From Lathyrus oleraceus (taxonomy: Eukaryota; Streptophyta; Magnoliopsida; Fabales; Fabaceae): a stretch of 64,000 bases of DNA. The notes beneath the pieces were generated by a model. It saw only the letters and a program-made list of their open reading frames with translations. It was not told the origin of the DNA and did not search any database. The position numbers and the translations under genes are program-made. The stretch spans positions 535,240,082 through 535,304,081 of the forward strand of contig NC_066585.1 in the NCBI RefSeq assembly GCF_024323335.1, in the 5' to 3' direction. Of this stretch, positions 24,364-36,472 are shown piece by piece (the first letter of the stretch is position 1; each line of letters begins with the position of its first letter).

Positions 24364-26213
24364 CATGTGTATCTTCCCTCTGCCTATTCAAGTGATTAAA
24401 TGTCTCTTGATCACCTGATAAGACATGTACTAGAACTACATTGGATCTTTCAAGATAAACAACTCGGAACTTCAGACTCAAGTTAATACAAGTCAAGACA
24501 TTGCAGGCAGACAACACTGGACTATTATTCAAGCACAACAAAGGTTCTTCTTCAATGCTTGTCGATCATGATGAGAGTTGCACACCACGAGCCTTAAGCA
24601 ATAAAGAAAGATGAAAGAGAATTTTTCCTATCCTTGTCTAGAGTACCTCTACGTACAGGGTGTATGCCTTGGTTATTCAGAGTATTCACCTCTGTTAGTA
24701 GACTTTAATGCAATTCGAATCAAATTATTTTCAGGTATTCTTCCCCACAGATATCACATCAGCACTTCAACAAGCTACATCAACAATACCCTTTCTATTT
24801 GGATCAAGCACAACACTCTCTTTGATATCCATACATTTATTGGGTTTATCACCTCATGGTTAAATACCCATCTCCAAATTAATTTCTCAATGTATTGCCT
24901 TGTATAGGCACAAACTCTGGTAACCTTTCATATTTCCTCGTAGAGTTACAGGCTTTTGCAACCTTTCATATTGCCTCGTAGAGTTACAGACTCTGACAAC
25001 CTTTTATTTTGCCTTATAGAGTTACAAACTCTGGCAAACCCTATCTTTCATGTTTTCCTTGTCAGTTCTCTCGTGCCTAGGCAAACCATTTCTCATTCAT
25101 GTTCGCCTTATTAGTCCTCTCAAGCTTAGGCGAACCCTTTCTATCTTGCACGCATGCCTTGTCATACCTCTTATTCTTAGGAAAACTATTTCTTATTAAT
25201 GTTTGCCTTTCTAGTTCTCTCGTGCTTAGGCAAACCATTTCTCATTCATGTTCGCCTTATCAGCCCTCTCGTGCTTAGGCGGACCCTTTCTCTCTTGCAC
25301 GTTTTCCTTATTAGTCCTCTCGTGCTTAGGCAAACCGTTGCTCATTCATGTTTGCCTTATCAGTCCTCTCGTGCTTAGGAGAACCCTTTCTATCTTGCAT
25401 GTTTGCCTTGTCAGACCTCTCGTGCTTAGGCAAACCATTGCTCATTCATGTTCACCTTATCAGTCCTCTCGTGCTTAGACGAACCCTTTCTCATTCATGT
25501 TCACTTTATCAGTCCTCTTGTGCTTAGGTGAACCCTCTCTCTTTCTTATTTGCCTTGCCAGTCCTCTCGTGCTTAGGCAAACCATTTCACATTTGTGTTT
25601 TCCTTATCAGTTCTCTCGTGCTTAGGCGAACCCTTTCTCTTTCTTGTTTGCCTTGGCAGTTCTCTCGTGCTTAGGCAAACACCCTTTGTTTTCTCTTTGG
25701 CTAATCATCATCTATTGGATAATGCCACGCCCTTTTTTCTCTTTGGCTAATCATCATCTATTGGTTAATTCCACACTCTTTTACACTTCAAGCAATACTC
25801 TGTTTCTTTCCTCAATTAATCAACTCTTTCTTCCTTTTTTTATCTGTCTTAGTTCCACGAACTACGGAGCTCTGATTTACTCATTGCACTGTGAGGATAC
25901 GTAGGCACGAGGATTCGAATCCTCAGCAAGCATACTAATTATTAAACCTTTTTTCCCTTTTGCAAGTAACCTTTAGATATAACACCCATTCGAGCAAAGA
26001 ACAATCAAAATGGTTCCCATTGAGTATAACGGATGTGAGGTATGTTAATACCTTCCCCTTACATAACTGACTTCCTTACCTATTTTCTCTTCCCATGAGT
26101 TTTATTTATGTTTTCCCTTTCCTTCAAGAATAAATAAATTTTAATGGTGACTATGTTGTATCTTCGAGCGTGCAAGGCGCTCAGGTATTTTCCGCAGCGT
26201 GACAGAACCTGTT
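24364..26213 (+). mobile_element. Ogre/Tat-type LTR (3' boundary at 26213)
   Basis: The 3' end ...CCGCAGCGTGACA at 26213 is followed directly by CACTA transposase coding sequence, so this is an LTR-type insertion edge. The last 350 bases hold landmarks shared with the other Ogre-type LTRs in the window: GGATACGTAGGCACGAGG (25893-25910) and GTTAATACCTTCCCC (26043-26057). The 5' boundary is not resolved; it lies somewhere after the LINE remnant at 24363. No primer binding site or internal coding region follows, so it is a solo or truncated LTR. Confidence 0.55.
24905..25690. repeat. Minisatellite, about 50-bp unit, 13 clear copies
   Basis: CTCTCGTGCTTAGG-type cores recur at about 25068, 25117, 25168, 25217, 25266, 25317, 25366, 25417, 25466, 25515, 25564, 25613 and 25662. 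Spacing alternates near 49 and 51, and alternate units differ (GGCAAACC versus GGCGAACC), hinting at a roughly 100-bp dimer. Three related but diverged units (CTCGTAGAGTTACA) precede it. It lies inside the LTR; frames such as 25248-25478 are repeat artefacts. Confidence 0.85.
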
Positions 26214-28420
26214 TGGTAATTTAAGTGCTACTTCATGGCCTGTTCTTCTCATAATTTATAACTTATCTCCTTGGTTGTCTATGGAGCGCAAATATATGAT
26301 GCTATCAATGATGATTTTAGGTCCAAAATAACCAGGGAGAGACACAGTTGTTTATTTAACGTCGTTGATTGAAGATTTAATCATTTTGTAGGAGGAAGGT
26401 GTTGATATTGATGATGCGTATACATGTGATAACTTTAAGTTGTGTTCCATGTTATTTTGCATTATCAATGACTTTCTTGCATATAGTAATTTGTATGGGT
26501 ATAACGTAAAAGGACATAAAGTGTGTCCAATATGTGAATATGACACATGCTTCCACCAATAAAAAATGGGGAAAAAGACTATTTACCTTGGGCATCGAAA
26601 ATTTCTAAGACATAATCATCCTTATCGTATATTGTGGAAAGCTTTTAATGAAAAACAGGAGTTTGGTATCACTCCAACGTCCTTAATTGAGAATGAAGTT
26701 TATAAAAGCCAATGACACGTTAATGTTGTCTTTGGAAAGAAATGAAAAGGACATGTGGAGAAAAATATTTGGAAAAATAGGTCGGTGTTCTTTGATCCTC
26801 CATATTGATCTAGCCTCGATGTAAGACATTGTCTTGATGTGATGCATGTAGAGAAAAATGTGTGTGATAGTTTAATTGGAACACTTTTAAACATTAAAGG
26901 CAAGACAAAAGATACTAAGAAATCCCATGAATATATGGTGGTGATGGGTATATGACAAGAGTTAGCCCTAAAATATATAGGAAATAGAACATATTTTTCA
27001 CAGTCATGTCACACTCTATCTAAAAAAGAAAAAAGAAAAGGTTTTTGTGATTGTTTGCAGTGTATCAAAGTTCCCCAAGGGTACTTATCAAATGTGAAGA
27101 AACTTGTCTTAATGAATGATCTCAAGTTAATTGGGTTAAAATCTCATGATTTTCATGTCTTGATTCAACAACTTCTACAAGTGGCTATCTATGGCATCCT
27201 ACCAAAAAATATATGGGTAATTATAACCAGACTGTGCTTATACTTCTATGTTATATGTAGTAAAGTTATTGAACCTAGAAATTTAGATGAGTTGGAACAT
27301 GAGACGACAATTATCTTGTGTAAATTAGAGTTGTTTTTTCCTCCATCATTTTTTGACATTATGGTTCACTTAATTGTTCATCTAGTAAGGGAGATTAGAA
27401 TTTGTGGTTCAATTTATTTATGTTGGATGTATCTAGTAGAGTGATACATGAAGATCTTTAAAGGATATGCAAAGAATCATTATCGTCTGGAAGCTTCGAT
27501 CGTTGAACCGTACATCACATACGAAGCTATTGAGTTTTGTACAAACTACTTTTCAGAAGCAAACTCTATAGGAATTCTTGAGTCTCGTCATGATGGAAAA
27601 TATGATCGTAGAAGTATTCAAGGTTTAAATGTCAAGACATTTGGCTAAGACGTATTTTTTCAATCATATTTGTATATATTGAATAATGTTAGTGAAATTC
27701 AATCTTAATTGATCATTCACAAAAGTCTTATCTAGGAAAATTTATCGGGGATGAGTGAAAAAATATTGTTGACAGAGCATAACAAAACTTTCATAACTTG
27801 GTTTAATGAAAGGGTTTCTAAAGAGAGTAGTACCTCAAAGACAATTAAATGGATGTCACATATTCCTAAGTTTAATGTAATAACTTCAAGTGCACACGCC
27901 ATTACTAAATATTCATTCTATACAAAATCAAAGGATGATCGTAGCACCGTGCAAAATAGTGGGGTTATGGTTGAAGCTGAATCCATGTACTTCTCTAGTT
28001 TGAAAGATAAGAATATTGTAATGACATCTAGAGCGTACTTTAGGGTCATTGAGGAGATTATGAAGACAGATTATGTTACTTTTAAAGTTCCTTTATTTAA
28101 GTTCAAATGGATTTACAGTAACACTAGTGTGTAAACCGATGAATTGGGATCCACACGGGTTGATCTTTGAAAGGCGACTTATATGAACGAACAACTCATC
28201 ATGGCATTCCAAGCAAAGCAAGTTTTTTTACGTCATTGATCATTCTAACACAAGATGGTCAACTGTTTTAAAAGAAAATGTATTTTTGATAGTGATGAAA
28301 ATCAAGATTTAAATTTTGATACCCTCTCTTTCGCAACACATGTACATCTCTCATATGAAGAAAATGATTTTAATGATTATGTGCATGCTATTAGTCAGGA
28401 TCATCAATAGGGGGTATGAG
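26214..28420 (+). pseudogene. CACTA (En/Spm) transposase TNP2/DUF4218/DUF4216 remnant
   Basis: The frame opens mid-domain with NLSATSWPVLL, then YNLSPWLSMERKYMMLSMM, LTSLIEDLI, EEGVDIDDAYTC and GYNVKGHKVCPICEYDTC. This is the Transposase_21 (TNP2) domain. DUF4218 follows (KVPQGYLSNVKKLVLMND at 27064; FKGYAKNHYRLEASIVEPYI at 27454) and then a DUF4216 segment (27751-28420). Order and spacing are those of plant CACTA transposases, which bind the terminal repeats and cut the element. About eight in-frame stops and some frameshifts are present, and the N-terminal half is missing where the LTR abuts. Confidence 0.85.
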
Positions 28421-28870
28421 AAAACTAGTAAGTAAATATTTTATATCACTTAGTCATATATAGTTACTCATTTATCTTTTTATATTCTTTTTATTAAAGA
28501 TTTAATATTTTTGTTATTGATAATCTTAATTGGTTTCAAATATGGTTCAAATTGTAGGTGTTTAACGACCGGTGACAAATCACATAAGAGAATTTTTGGA
28601 CGGTCTACAAGACTTTGCATTTTGGTTATTGCTTTTGTTGGTTAATCATTTATTTTAGTTTTAATTTGTTGTAAAATTATAATGTATACATGTATCATTT
28701 TGGCTTTGCAAATGGTGTAAACAATGAATATTTTTTGTACAATGTGTCTGTTTGAGAAATGGACAAAAGGTACAATCTTTCTGTTTCAGAAATGGTCAAA
28801 ATTTGGTTCTATAATGCAGGTTCACAAACCAAAATATAGGAAACAAAATATAAATAACAATGTTTTCCCC
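28421..28870. other. CACTA 3' non-coding interior
   Basis: AT-rich sequence between the transposase remnant and the sub-terminal region. No domain recognised. Confidence 0.4.
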
Positions 28871-29141
28871 TCGGTTATCATTATAAATCAAGGTAATAAT
28901 CATTCTCTATTACCTAGGTTTCTCAAATAATCGAGAGGAAATATGGAGAGCGCCATCTAGTTCTGAAAATAATAAAAATGCATATGTTGAGGATCGAACC
29001 CATGCGAAGAACAATTTACCCATTGTTTCAAAATTGAGGGGTAATGTGGCATATTTTCATGACGCCCTTCGTTACCTCGCCTATGTAATCGAAGTTAAAT
29101 CACCTTCGCAGCCGAGGTTAGATGTGTTTTTTGTTGTAGTG
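28871..29141. repeat. CACTA 3' sub-terminal region and terminus
   Basis: The end TTTTTTGTTGTAGTG at 29141 reverse-complements to CACTACAACAAAAAA. The sub-terminal sequence, read on the minus strand, contains ACCTCGGCTG, GCGAGGTAAC and GGCGTCATGAAAA in the same order as the left end at 19779. It therefore closes the CACTA element whose transposase lies at 26214-28420. The base after it (29142) starts LINE reverse-transcriptase sequence. Confidence 0.75.
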
Positions 29142-30460
29142 AAAATGAAAAATTGACAGGAGTCCATGAGATAAAACAGGAGATCTTTGAATACTTCTTA
29201 TATAGGTGTTAAGAGATTGTAAGGAGAATAGACAAATCCTAAGGGATTTTGAATTCAAAAAGATTGGTGATAAGGATAGCCATAGTCTTATAGCTGAATT
29301 TTCAGAGGAAGAGATTAGAAAAACGGTATGGGATTGTGACAGTTCGAAGAGTCTCGATCCAGATGGGATAAACTTTGGATTCATTAAAGAGTTTTGGGAA
29401 GTGCTCAAGGGAGATTTCATTATATTCATTATATACTTTCAGTCAAATGGAAGATTGGTTAAGGGAGCCAAAATTTCCTTTATTCCCTTAATTCCTAAAG
29501 TGGAGAACCCATTGAAGTTGAAAGAGTTTTGGCTTATATCGTTAATCGGGTGCATGTACAAAATGATAGGTGAACTTCTTGCAAACAGGTTGAAGAAAGT
29601 GATGCACAAGGTAATATTTGAATCCCAGTTTGCACTTTTGGAGGGGTGTCAAATAAAAGATGATATTCTTATAACAAATGAGTTGGTAGATGATGCTAAG
29701 AGGAGGAAACGAGAAGGTTTATTGTTCAAAGTAGATTTTGAAAAGGCTTACGACTAAGTGGATTGGATATTTTTTGATTACATGATGGAGAGGACAGGAT
29801 TTAGTATAAAATGGAGAAATTGGATTAACATATTCTTGCGAACATCAACCATTTTAATGTTGGTAAGTGGAAGCCCTACCAAAGAGTTCTCGATGGGGAG
29901 AGGATTGAGACGGGGGGATCTTTTGTCCCCCTTCTTTTTTCTATTAACGAAAGAAGGTTTCAATTTAATGATGGATAAAAGTGTTAAGAATGAGTTTGGA
30001 AATGGTGAGGTGAAATTGTCTCTTATTCAATATGCAGATGACACTATCATAGTGGGTAGGAGAAGCTAGAAGAACGTATGGGCAATCAAAGCAACCTTCA
30101 GTTGATCGAATTAGTCTCGGGGATAAAAGTAAACTTCTATAAGAGTTCTTAATTAAAGTGAATATTCACCGAGAATGGTTGGAGGAGGCGACTTCGGTTC
30201 TAAATTGTAAGGTGGGAGGACTCTCATTCAAGTATCTAGGGTTTCTTGATAAGGCCATCATCGTTGGAGGGAGTTTAGAAACTGGTGATAGACACAATGA
30301 GACATAAATTGGCGTCTTTGAACCATCCAAGATGGATTTAGTTCCTTGGCATCTAAGAACCAGATGGACAACTTGCATGAAGATCGTATCTAACATGTCT
30401 TTCATCATCTCGCATATATATAGAGAAGACAATAGTTGTGCGGATTTTTTTACTAATATA
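29142..30460 (+). pseudogene. LINE reverse transcriptase and RNase H remnant
   Basis: The frame 29206-29757 reads FSEEEIRKTVWDCDSSKSLD (the KSPGPDG region), KGAKISFIPLIPK, LLANRLKKVM and LLFKVDFEKAYD. After a stop, 29758-30069 continues to RGLRRGDLLSPFFFLL and the catalytic YADDTIIVG. Further on are FKYLGF (about 30220) and HIYREDNSCADFF (about 30410-30450), the end of an RNase H domain. This is an L1-type plant LINE. Stops at 29757 and 30069 and later frameshifts inactivate it. ORF1 of probably the same element is at 23680-24363. Confidence 0.85.
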
Positions 30461-30696
30461 CTCCTTCCATCCCACAATGAGTGACTCAGTTGACAATTTC
30501 ACACAGATTAAAAAAAAAAAATTAAAGAGAGTGAATGATATTTTTACTAAAATATCATTATCATGTATTAAGAATGATGAAAGTAATATTAATTGGAGGA
30601 TAAAATTGGAAAATATGCATTGGAAATTAAAATGGATTATTCATTTTAAAACATTCTTTTATTTCAAATGAATCACTCATTATGAGACGGAAGGAG
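30461..30696. mobile_element. Stowaway-like MITE, 236 bp
   Basis: The left end CTCCTTCCATCCCACAATGA and the right end, reverse-complemented CTCCTTCCGTCTCATAATGA, form the classic Stowaway (Tc1/mariner) terminal inverted repeat. TA flanks both ends (30459-30460, 30697-30698). It has no coding capacity. It interrupts the end of the LINE RNase H region. Confidence 0.88.
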
Positions 30697-32050
30697 TAGA
30701 TCGCACATCCGGTGCCTTAATTTTTTTTTATTCTTTATCAATTGTTAGAAAAGACTACGTAAAAAATAGACTAACTTTACTTTCTTTTTTTTTTATTTAA
30801 ATTGTTTTAAATGGGTTTTTGACCTAATTCCACTTTTTGTGTATCAATATTTTTGTTAATATATTTTGATTGATCGAAAAACAACTCACTTTTTTTCAAG
30901 AATTAATAATTGTTATTATTATATGATATGTTTTTCAAAAGTCATATCATACATAAAATCAAATTTGAAAAGGGTTGGCTTCATAATTACAAGTGTCATA
31001 TAGAAGAAGAAATGGCCACTATCTCAATACTCAAGCCTCATACATACATACATATCTTTTTAGGATATTTTTCATGGAATCGTATCTTTAATTTAATAAA
31101 AAGGAAATTGCCGATTCCATGAATCAATAAAGTTATCTTTCTCAATACTATCCAAAAACTAGGTTTTTATTGGTAGTTGTTACTTTCTTTTATCTTTTTT
31201 CTCTTTTACATAAAATTAGTATTTCATTTCCAGCAAAAGTAATCTATAAATGTTCTGCTAAATTTTCGACTTAATTTTTGCATTTTGTCCTACTATAGGT
31301 CTCTATTCAATTGTATCAAAAGAGAACGTATTAAAAAATATAATAATTATTATATAAAAAAATTATAAAAAATTTTATAAAATTATTCTTGTTTAATGAT
31401 AAATTAATATAATTAAAAATAAAAAAAATAATAAATATTTAAGGAAATAATAAAAAAAATATTAATAATTCATTGATATTATAAAATAACTTATATTATT
31501 ATAGTACAAAATATTTTATAATATTTTTCATTAATTTTGAATTGATCTTTTTTTCATTTTTTATGGAAATCTCAAGCAACAAATATATTTTATCTAATAA
31601 TCAAATAATTGTCATAAATGAAATTAATGAGATAATAGAAACTTTATTTTTTAAGATTACTGAATAATGAATGTATTTAGACTGTATATTAGATATATTA
31701 TTAATTAATATATTTAAAAAAAAAATTCTTATAAATAAATCGATTGATATCTCGTCAAATTATTCTGATATTTTAAAAAGATTTGAATGATTTGATATAT
31801 TGATAAACTTTTATTGAATAATTATGTAAAAGAAATTTAGATTGACATTGGATGTTTTTATTTTTTAAATATTTTTATGTTAGAATCTGTTGACAATAAA
31901 TTTAAAAAACTTACCTCAAATGTTTAATTCAATATTATTAACAATGGAGAGTTGGTAAACGGATAATGAGTCATCATAATTATGTATATTTGAAAATATC
32001 TTTCAATTTCTTGTTTTAAATAAAATAAATATCTTTCAATTTATAAAACA
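30697..32050. other. AT-rich upstream region of the transporter gene
   Basis: No gene or terminal repeat recognised. A 70-codon frame at 30910-31122 has no recognisable features. The proximal part holds the presumptive promoter: a TTATAAAAC motif at about 32041-32049 is a reasonable TATA box. Confidence 0.35.
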
Positions 32051-32154
32051 ACAAAAACAAAAAACTTCATCTTTTCTGTTTGCTTTCTCCTAGTTGTGTC
32101 CATGTTCTCAATTCCACATATTTTCAAAACCCTTTATTTCTCTCTAATTCTTTG

Positions 32155-32650
32155 GTAAGCCTCAACTTTTCTTGTTACATATCTGCATTTGCATGTGCCT
32201 TTTTCTTGTTTTTGAATGTAGAATAATAATGAATTCTGTGTTTTTATGTTCAAATTTGCATGCAGATGGAGTAATATATTATTTCTCAGCATGTAAGGTC
32301 CACAAATTTTTGTGATATTATCACCCTGATATTATTCTGAAATATTTGTATTTTCTTTTAATCTTTGTCCCATCTGTGTTCTTAATGTTGATATTATATC
32401 TAGAATTTTTTGTTTAAACTTCAATTATGGTGGCTATGTAAAAAAAATTAGGGTTCTTTGGACTGTTCCTCTTTTGATATTGTCTTTGTTGTAAATTTAG
32501 GGTTCTTTAGGTGATTTATGTAAATTGTAATGTTGGCATTTGGAACTTACATTTTGAAAGTATTTTGATTCATTACTTTTTATTTCAACTTCTGGACTCG
32601 AATCGAAGTTTGTAGATTAACATTTGGATTACCTGTTTGTTAATTTGCAG
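32155..32650 (+). other. Probable 5'-UTR intron of the NPF8.1-like gene
   Basis: A good donor (TTTG then GTAAGC at 32155) and an acceptor (TTAATTTGCAG ending 32650) bracket T-rich sequence upstream of the start codon. CT-rich sequence before the donor (32080-32150) looks like a 5' leader. This is inferred from splice-site quality alone. Confidence 0.4.
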
Positions 32651-32707
32651 ATATCTTTGAAGAAGCCTTAGATTTATTGTAGCAAGTAGGAAATCGTTAC
32701 TGCTACT

Positions 32708-34901
32708 ATGGTGGATGTCGTTCAAAAACATGATGAGAATGAAGGAGATGACTTATATACAGAAGATGGAACAATCGACATTCGCAAAAGACCTGCCAAC
32801 AAGAAAAAGACAGGAAACTGGAAAGCATGCAGCTTTATTCTCGGTATTCGTATCTGAAACTCTGACATGTTACACTGATAAGAATTTTTTTTTTTAAAAT
32901 AGAATGATTGAATGCAACCACGTGTGTCTGTGACACGAACTGACCGTGAACACTGAACACGTCTTCAATCTGTAGTGTTTATGTGAAGTAGAATTTGATG
33001 ATATTAAAAGTTGAAATGAAAAATTGTTGCAGGAAATGAATGTTCTGAAAGATTGGCTTACTATGGTATGAGTACAAACTTGGTGAACTATCTTCATGAC
33101 CAATTTGGACAAGATAATGCAACTGCCGCAAAAAATGTCAACACATGGTCAGGGACATGTTATCTCACACCATTGCTTGGAGCCTTTCTAGCCGATTCAT
33201 ACTTGGGAAGATACTGGACAATCGCCAGTTTCTCGTGTATCTATGTCATTGTAAGTTCATTTTCAATTTCGTTTTTCTTATAAGTTCGTTTCGAATTGCA
33301 TTTGAAATTTTCATTTTGATCATTTGTGTACATTGCAGGAAATGGCCATTTGAAATTTTAATTTTGATCGTTTGTGTACTTTGCAGGGAATGGCGCTTTT
33401 AACATTTTCTGCTGTCGCGCCTGGATTGAAGCCTCCTTGTGATGCTGATGGTTGCCATCCAACATCAGGACAAACTGCAGCTTGCTTTATAGCACTCTAC
33501 TTGATTGCTCTTGGAACCGGCGGTATCAAACCATGCGTTTCATCTTTTGGTGCTGACCAATTTGACGATAACGACGTGGCTGAGAAGAAAAAGAAAAGTT
33601 CATTCTTCAATTGGTTTTACTTCTCAATTAATATTGGCGCGCTCATTGCCTCGTCGGTGTTGGTTTGGATTCAGATGAATGTGGGATGGGGATGGGGTTT
33701 CGGAGTACCTGCAGTTGCAATGGTTATCGCGATTATATTTTTCTTCATCGGAAGTCGATGGTATAGACTTCAAATACCTGGTGGAAGTCCCATTACAAGG
33801 ATTTGTCAAGTTATAGTTGCGGCATTTAAGAAACACGGGCTAAAAGTTCCAGATGAAAAGTTTCTTTATGAGACTACAGATTCAGAATCTAATATCAAAG
33901 GGAGCCGAAAACTGGAACATACAAATGAATTGAAGTAAGATATCAACTTCAACTTACATTTATTTTTTGTGATGATGATTATTAGTGCAGTGTAAATGAT
34001 GTCTTCAAATTCTATTCTGATTCATTCACCAACTCTAAAGTTTGCTTTACAATCTTAATATATTACACATTACAGGTGTTTGGATAAGGCAGCAGTAGAG
34101 ACAGAATCCGACCAGAATAGAGATGTACCAAGTCCATGGAGGCTTTGCACCGTAACACAAGTCGAGGAGTTCAAATCGGTTATCCGAATACTTCCCGTTT
34201 GGGCATCACTGATAGCCTTCGCAACGGTATACAGTCAAATGGGAACAATGTTTGTGTTACAAGGCAACACAATGGATCAACACATTGGCCCCAAGTTCGA
34301 AATTCCATCAGCATCCCTCTCCCTTTTCGACACTCTAAGTGTCATCTTCTGGGCTCCAGTCTACGACCGCATCATTGTCCCCTTCGCAAGAAAGTACACT
34401 GGACACGAACACGGATTCACTCAACTTCAACGTATAGGAATCGGCCTAATCCTCTCCATCATTTCCATGATCGTGGCCGGCATTCTAGAAGTCGTCCGTC
34501 TCGACATAGTTCGAAAAAACAACTACTACGAACTCAAAACCATCCCTATGTCGATCTTTTGGCAAGTACCACAGTATTTCCTCATTGGCGCAGCCGAAGT
34601 CTTCACAAATATCGGTCAGATGGAGTTCTTTTACGGCGAGGCACCTGATGCGATGAGAAGTTTATTATCCGCACTTTCACTAACGACTAATGCATTGGGA
34701 AATTATGTGAGTACATTGCTTGTTATTATTGTCACAAAAGTTACTACAAGAAATGGAAATCTCGGTTGGATACCAGATAATATGAATAGGGGTCATCTTG
34801 ATTATTTCTACTGGGTTTTAACCATTCTTAGTATGATCAACTTCATTGTATATCTATGGATTGCAAAGAGGTATACATACAAAAGTGTCAAGAAATATTG
34901 A
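32708..34901 (+). CDS. NPF8.1-like: NRT1/PTR family peptide transporter (NPF8.1-like)
   Basis: Four exons are clear: 32708-32843, 33033-33250, 33387-33934 and 34076-34901, each with GT/AG borders and matching phases, giving 575 residues; family members are about 570-610. The start [11 protein letters not shown] leads to [20 protein letters not shown] and [25 protein letters not shown] is the ExxER motif needed for proton coupling. Further landmarks are [19 protein letters not shown] and [12 protein letters not shown] (helices 4-5), LDKAAVE in the central loop, [19 protein letters not shown] and [10 protein letters not shown] near the end. The product should be a 12-helix membrane proton symporter for di- and tripeptides, closest in wording to Arabidopsis PTR1/NPF8.1. 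No stop or frameshift is seen. It is the only intact host gene in the window and is flanked by a MITE and a copia relic. Confidence 0.95.
33301..33396 (+). repeat. 48-bp tandem duplication across the intron 2 acceptor
   Basis: 33301-33348 and 33349-33396 are near-identical (about five differences) and each contains a polypyrimidine-like tract and a TTGCAG acceptor (ending 33338 and 33386). The downstream acceptor keeps the conserved protein sequence. Use of the upstream one would introduce an in-frame TGA four codons later. Confidence 0.9.
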
Positions 34902-34988
34902 TTGTTTCACAACTTCATTTGTTCCAAGGTTGAGAAGATCCAATTCATGTAAGGTCACAAATTGAGGAGTTGAAGCCTTTGATTGAAA

Positions 34989-34994
34989 AATAAA
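34989..34994 (+). terminator. Candidate polyadenylation signal
   Basis: AATAAA lies 88 bases after the stop codon of the transporter gene; a second AATAAA follows at about 35007. Both are plausible near-upstream elements; the cleavage site is not determinable. Confidence 0.45.
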
Positions 34995-35580
34995 GTACTG
35001 AGATTTAATAAAGTGGTTAAAATCTCAGATGTTTATGATATGATGTATCATTTTAGTCTCTTTAAGTTTAAGGTGAATTTTAGAGTCAATGATCAGATCC
35101 CAACGATTGAAATCTGTTGTGTTGATCTTTTGGTTCATATGTAGAATGACATTTCAATTCTTCTTAGTCAATCATAAATTGTATCACTGCTTGGAAAATA
35201 GTTTTATGAAACTTTCTATAAATTATCTTGAAAAAATGAACACCAAGGTTTAGCAAGAAAATTCTAGTGCAGTTTTTGAGTTACTCTCGTTGCTTTGCTT
35301 GCTACTGAGATTCAAAAAGTACATATAAAAACAAAGAGGATTATACAAAGGGGTATTTAAAAAATCACAACATGTCTAAAACTATTTCTCCATGCTAACT
35401 ATAAGTATTCAACATGAATCAGTCGCAATTGATCTTGTAGATACTAGGTCTAGGTCTAATTAGCTACAAATAGCATATACTTTGTATAAGATCTTTAATG
35501 TGAATTTGTAATTTTGTAAACAAAATTATACACAGTATTTCAAGATTGTAACGAAGTGGTTTTTCTGACTAGAATTATCT
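34995..35580. other. 3' flank of the transporter, no gene seen
   Basis: Non-coding AT-rich sequence leading into the truncated copia. It could hold the missing end of that copia but no LTR match was found. Confidence 0.35.
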
Positions 35581-35587
35581 TCTTTTC

Positions 35588-36263
35588 TTAACGCATCATC
35601 TTAATACAAGCTTCCAACTCTTCCATTCTTATTAACTTCTCCAATCTCTTGAACACTTCAATTGTAACTCCTTGGTCATCCAGCTTCTTTCTAAGCTGCC
35701 TCGGCACATGTCGATACGATACCGAACCTAAAACTCTCAAGTGACTCAAATTCGGTTTAAATTCAGACCATGTTTCCTCCGATGTTATCTTCTCAAAATT
35801 CTTTGTTGGACACCTATTTAACAAATATGTAGTTGTGGACACCGCTTTTCCCCAAAACTCTTTCGGCAAGGTCTTCCCTTTAATGTGTTTTTTACCATGT
35901 TCATAATCGATCGACTCTTTCTTTAGGAAATACTGTTTTGCTACAGTGTATAGTGTGGTACTGCCTCATGTAGTATCCCTTCTTGATCATAAAACCTCCA
36001 AAGTCATTTGAGACATATTCGCCTCCACCATCCGTTTTGAGAACTTTGAGCTTGTGACCACTTTGTCTTTCAACCATGGACTTGAACTTCTTAAACACAT
36101 CAAATACTTCATCCTTTCTCTTGATTAGGTATGTCCATAGTTTTCTACTATGAACGTCGATGAATGTGACAAAATACTTATTTCCACCAACCGAATCAAC
36201 TTGCATCGATCCATACACATCCGAATACACCACCTCAAGGTGACACTTGGTTCTACACTTCAT
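35588..36263 (-). pseudogene. Copia integrase remnant
   Basis: The segment 35901-36263 reads VVYSDVYGSMQVDSVGGNKY, FVTFIDVHSRKLWTYLIKRK and LKTDGGGEYVSNDF. It holds the first two acidic catalytic positions of a copia integrase (D in YSDVYG, D in TDGGGEY). The 35588-35869 segment continues in another frame with FWGKAVSTTTYLLNRCPTK and HLRVLGSVSYRHVP, the region after the catalytic glutamate. A frameshift near 35900 disrupts the core. Confidence 0.8.
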
Positions 36264-36472
36264 CCTTGCTGAATTTTCTCTTGTGTTGCTTCGCTTTCAC
36301 ACACTCTTCACAAATTTCAGCCGGTATGTTGATCAATGGCAACCTCATTACCATTCTGTTCTTTTGCAAGGCATTGAGATCTCGAAAATTGAGATGCACA
36401 AGTCGATAGTGTCATATCTACTCTTTTCGACTAATTGTTGTAGCAAGACATCTATGCTCAATAACCTTCAAC

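Noticed and set aside
25248..25904. ORFs of 76 and 86 codons rich in Leu/Ser
   Set aside because: Translation of a 50-bp minisatellite; period is not a multiple of three across the array.
25893..25930. tRNA-like GAGGATTCGAATCCTC segment
   Set aside because: Resembles a B box/T-loop but lacks acceptor and anticodon arms; equivalent blocks occur in other Ogre-type LTRs.
19779..29141. A single 9.4-kb CACTA element from 19779 to 29141
   Set aside because: Ends belong to one family, but the flanking triplets differ (TTA versus AAA), LINE sequence lies inside only on the left of the transposase, and a closer right end exists at 21127.
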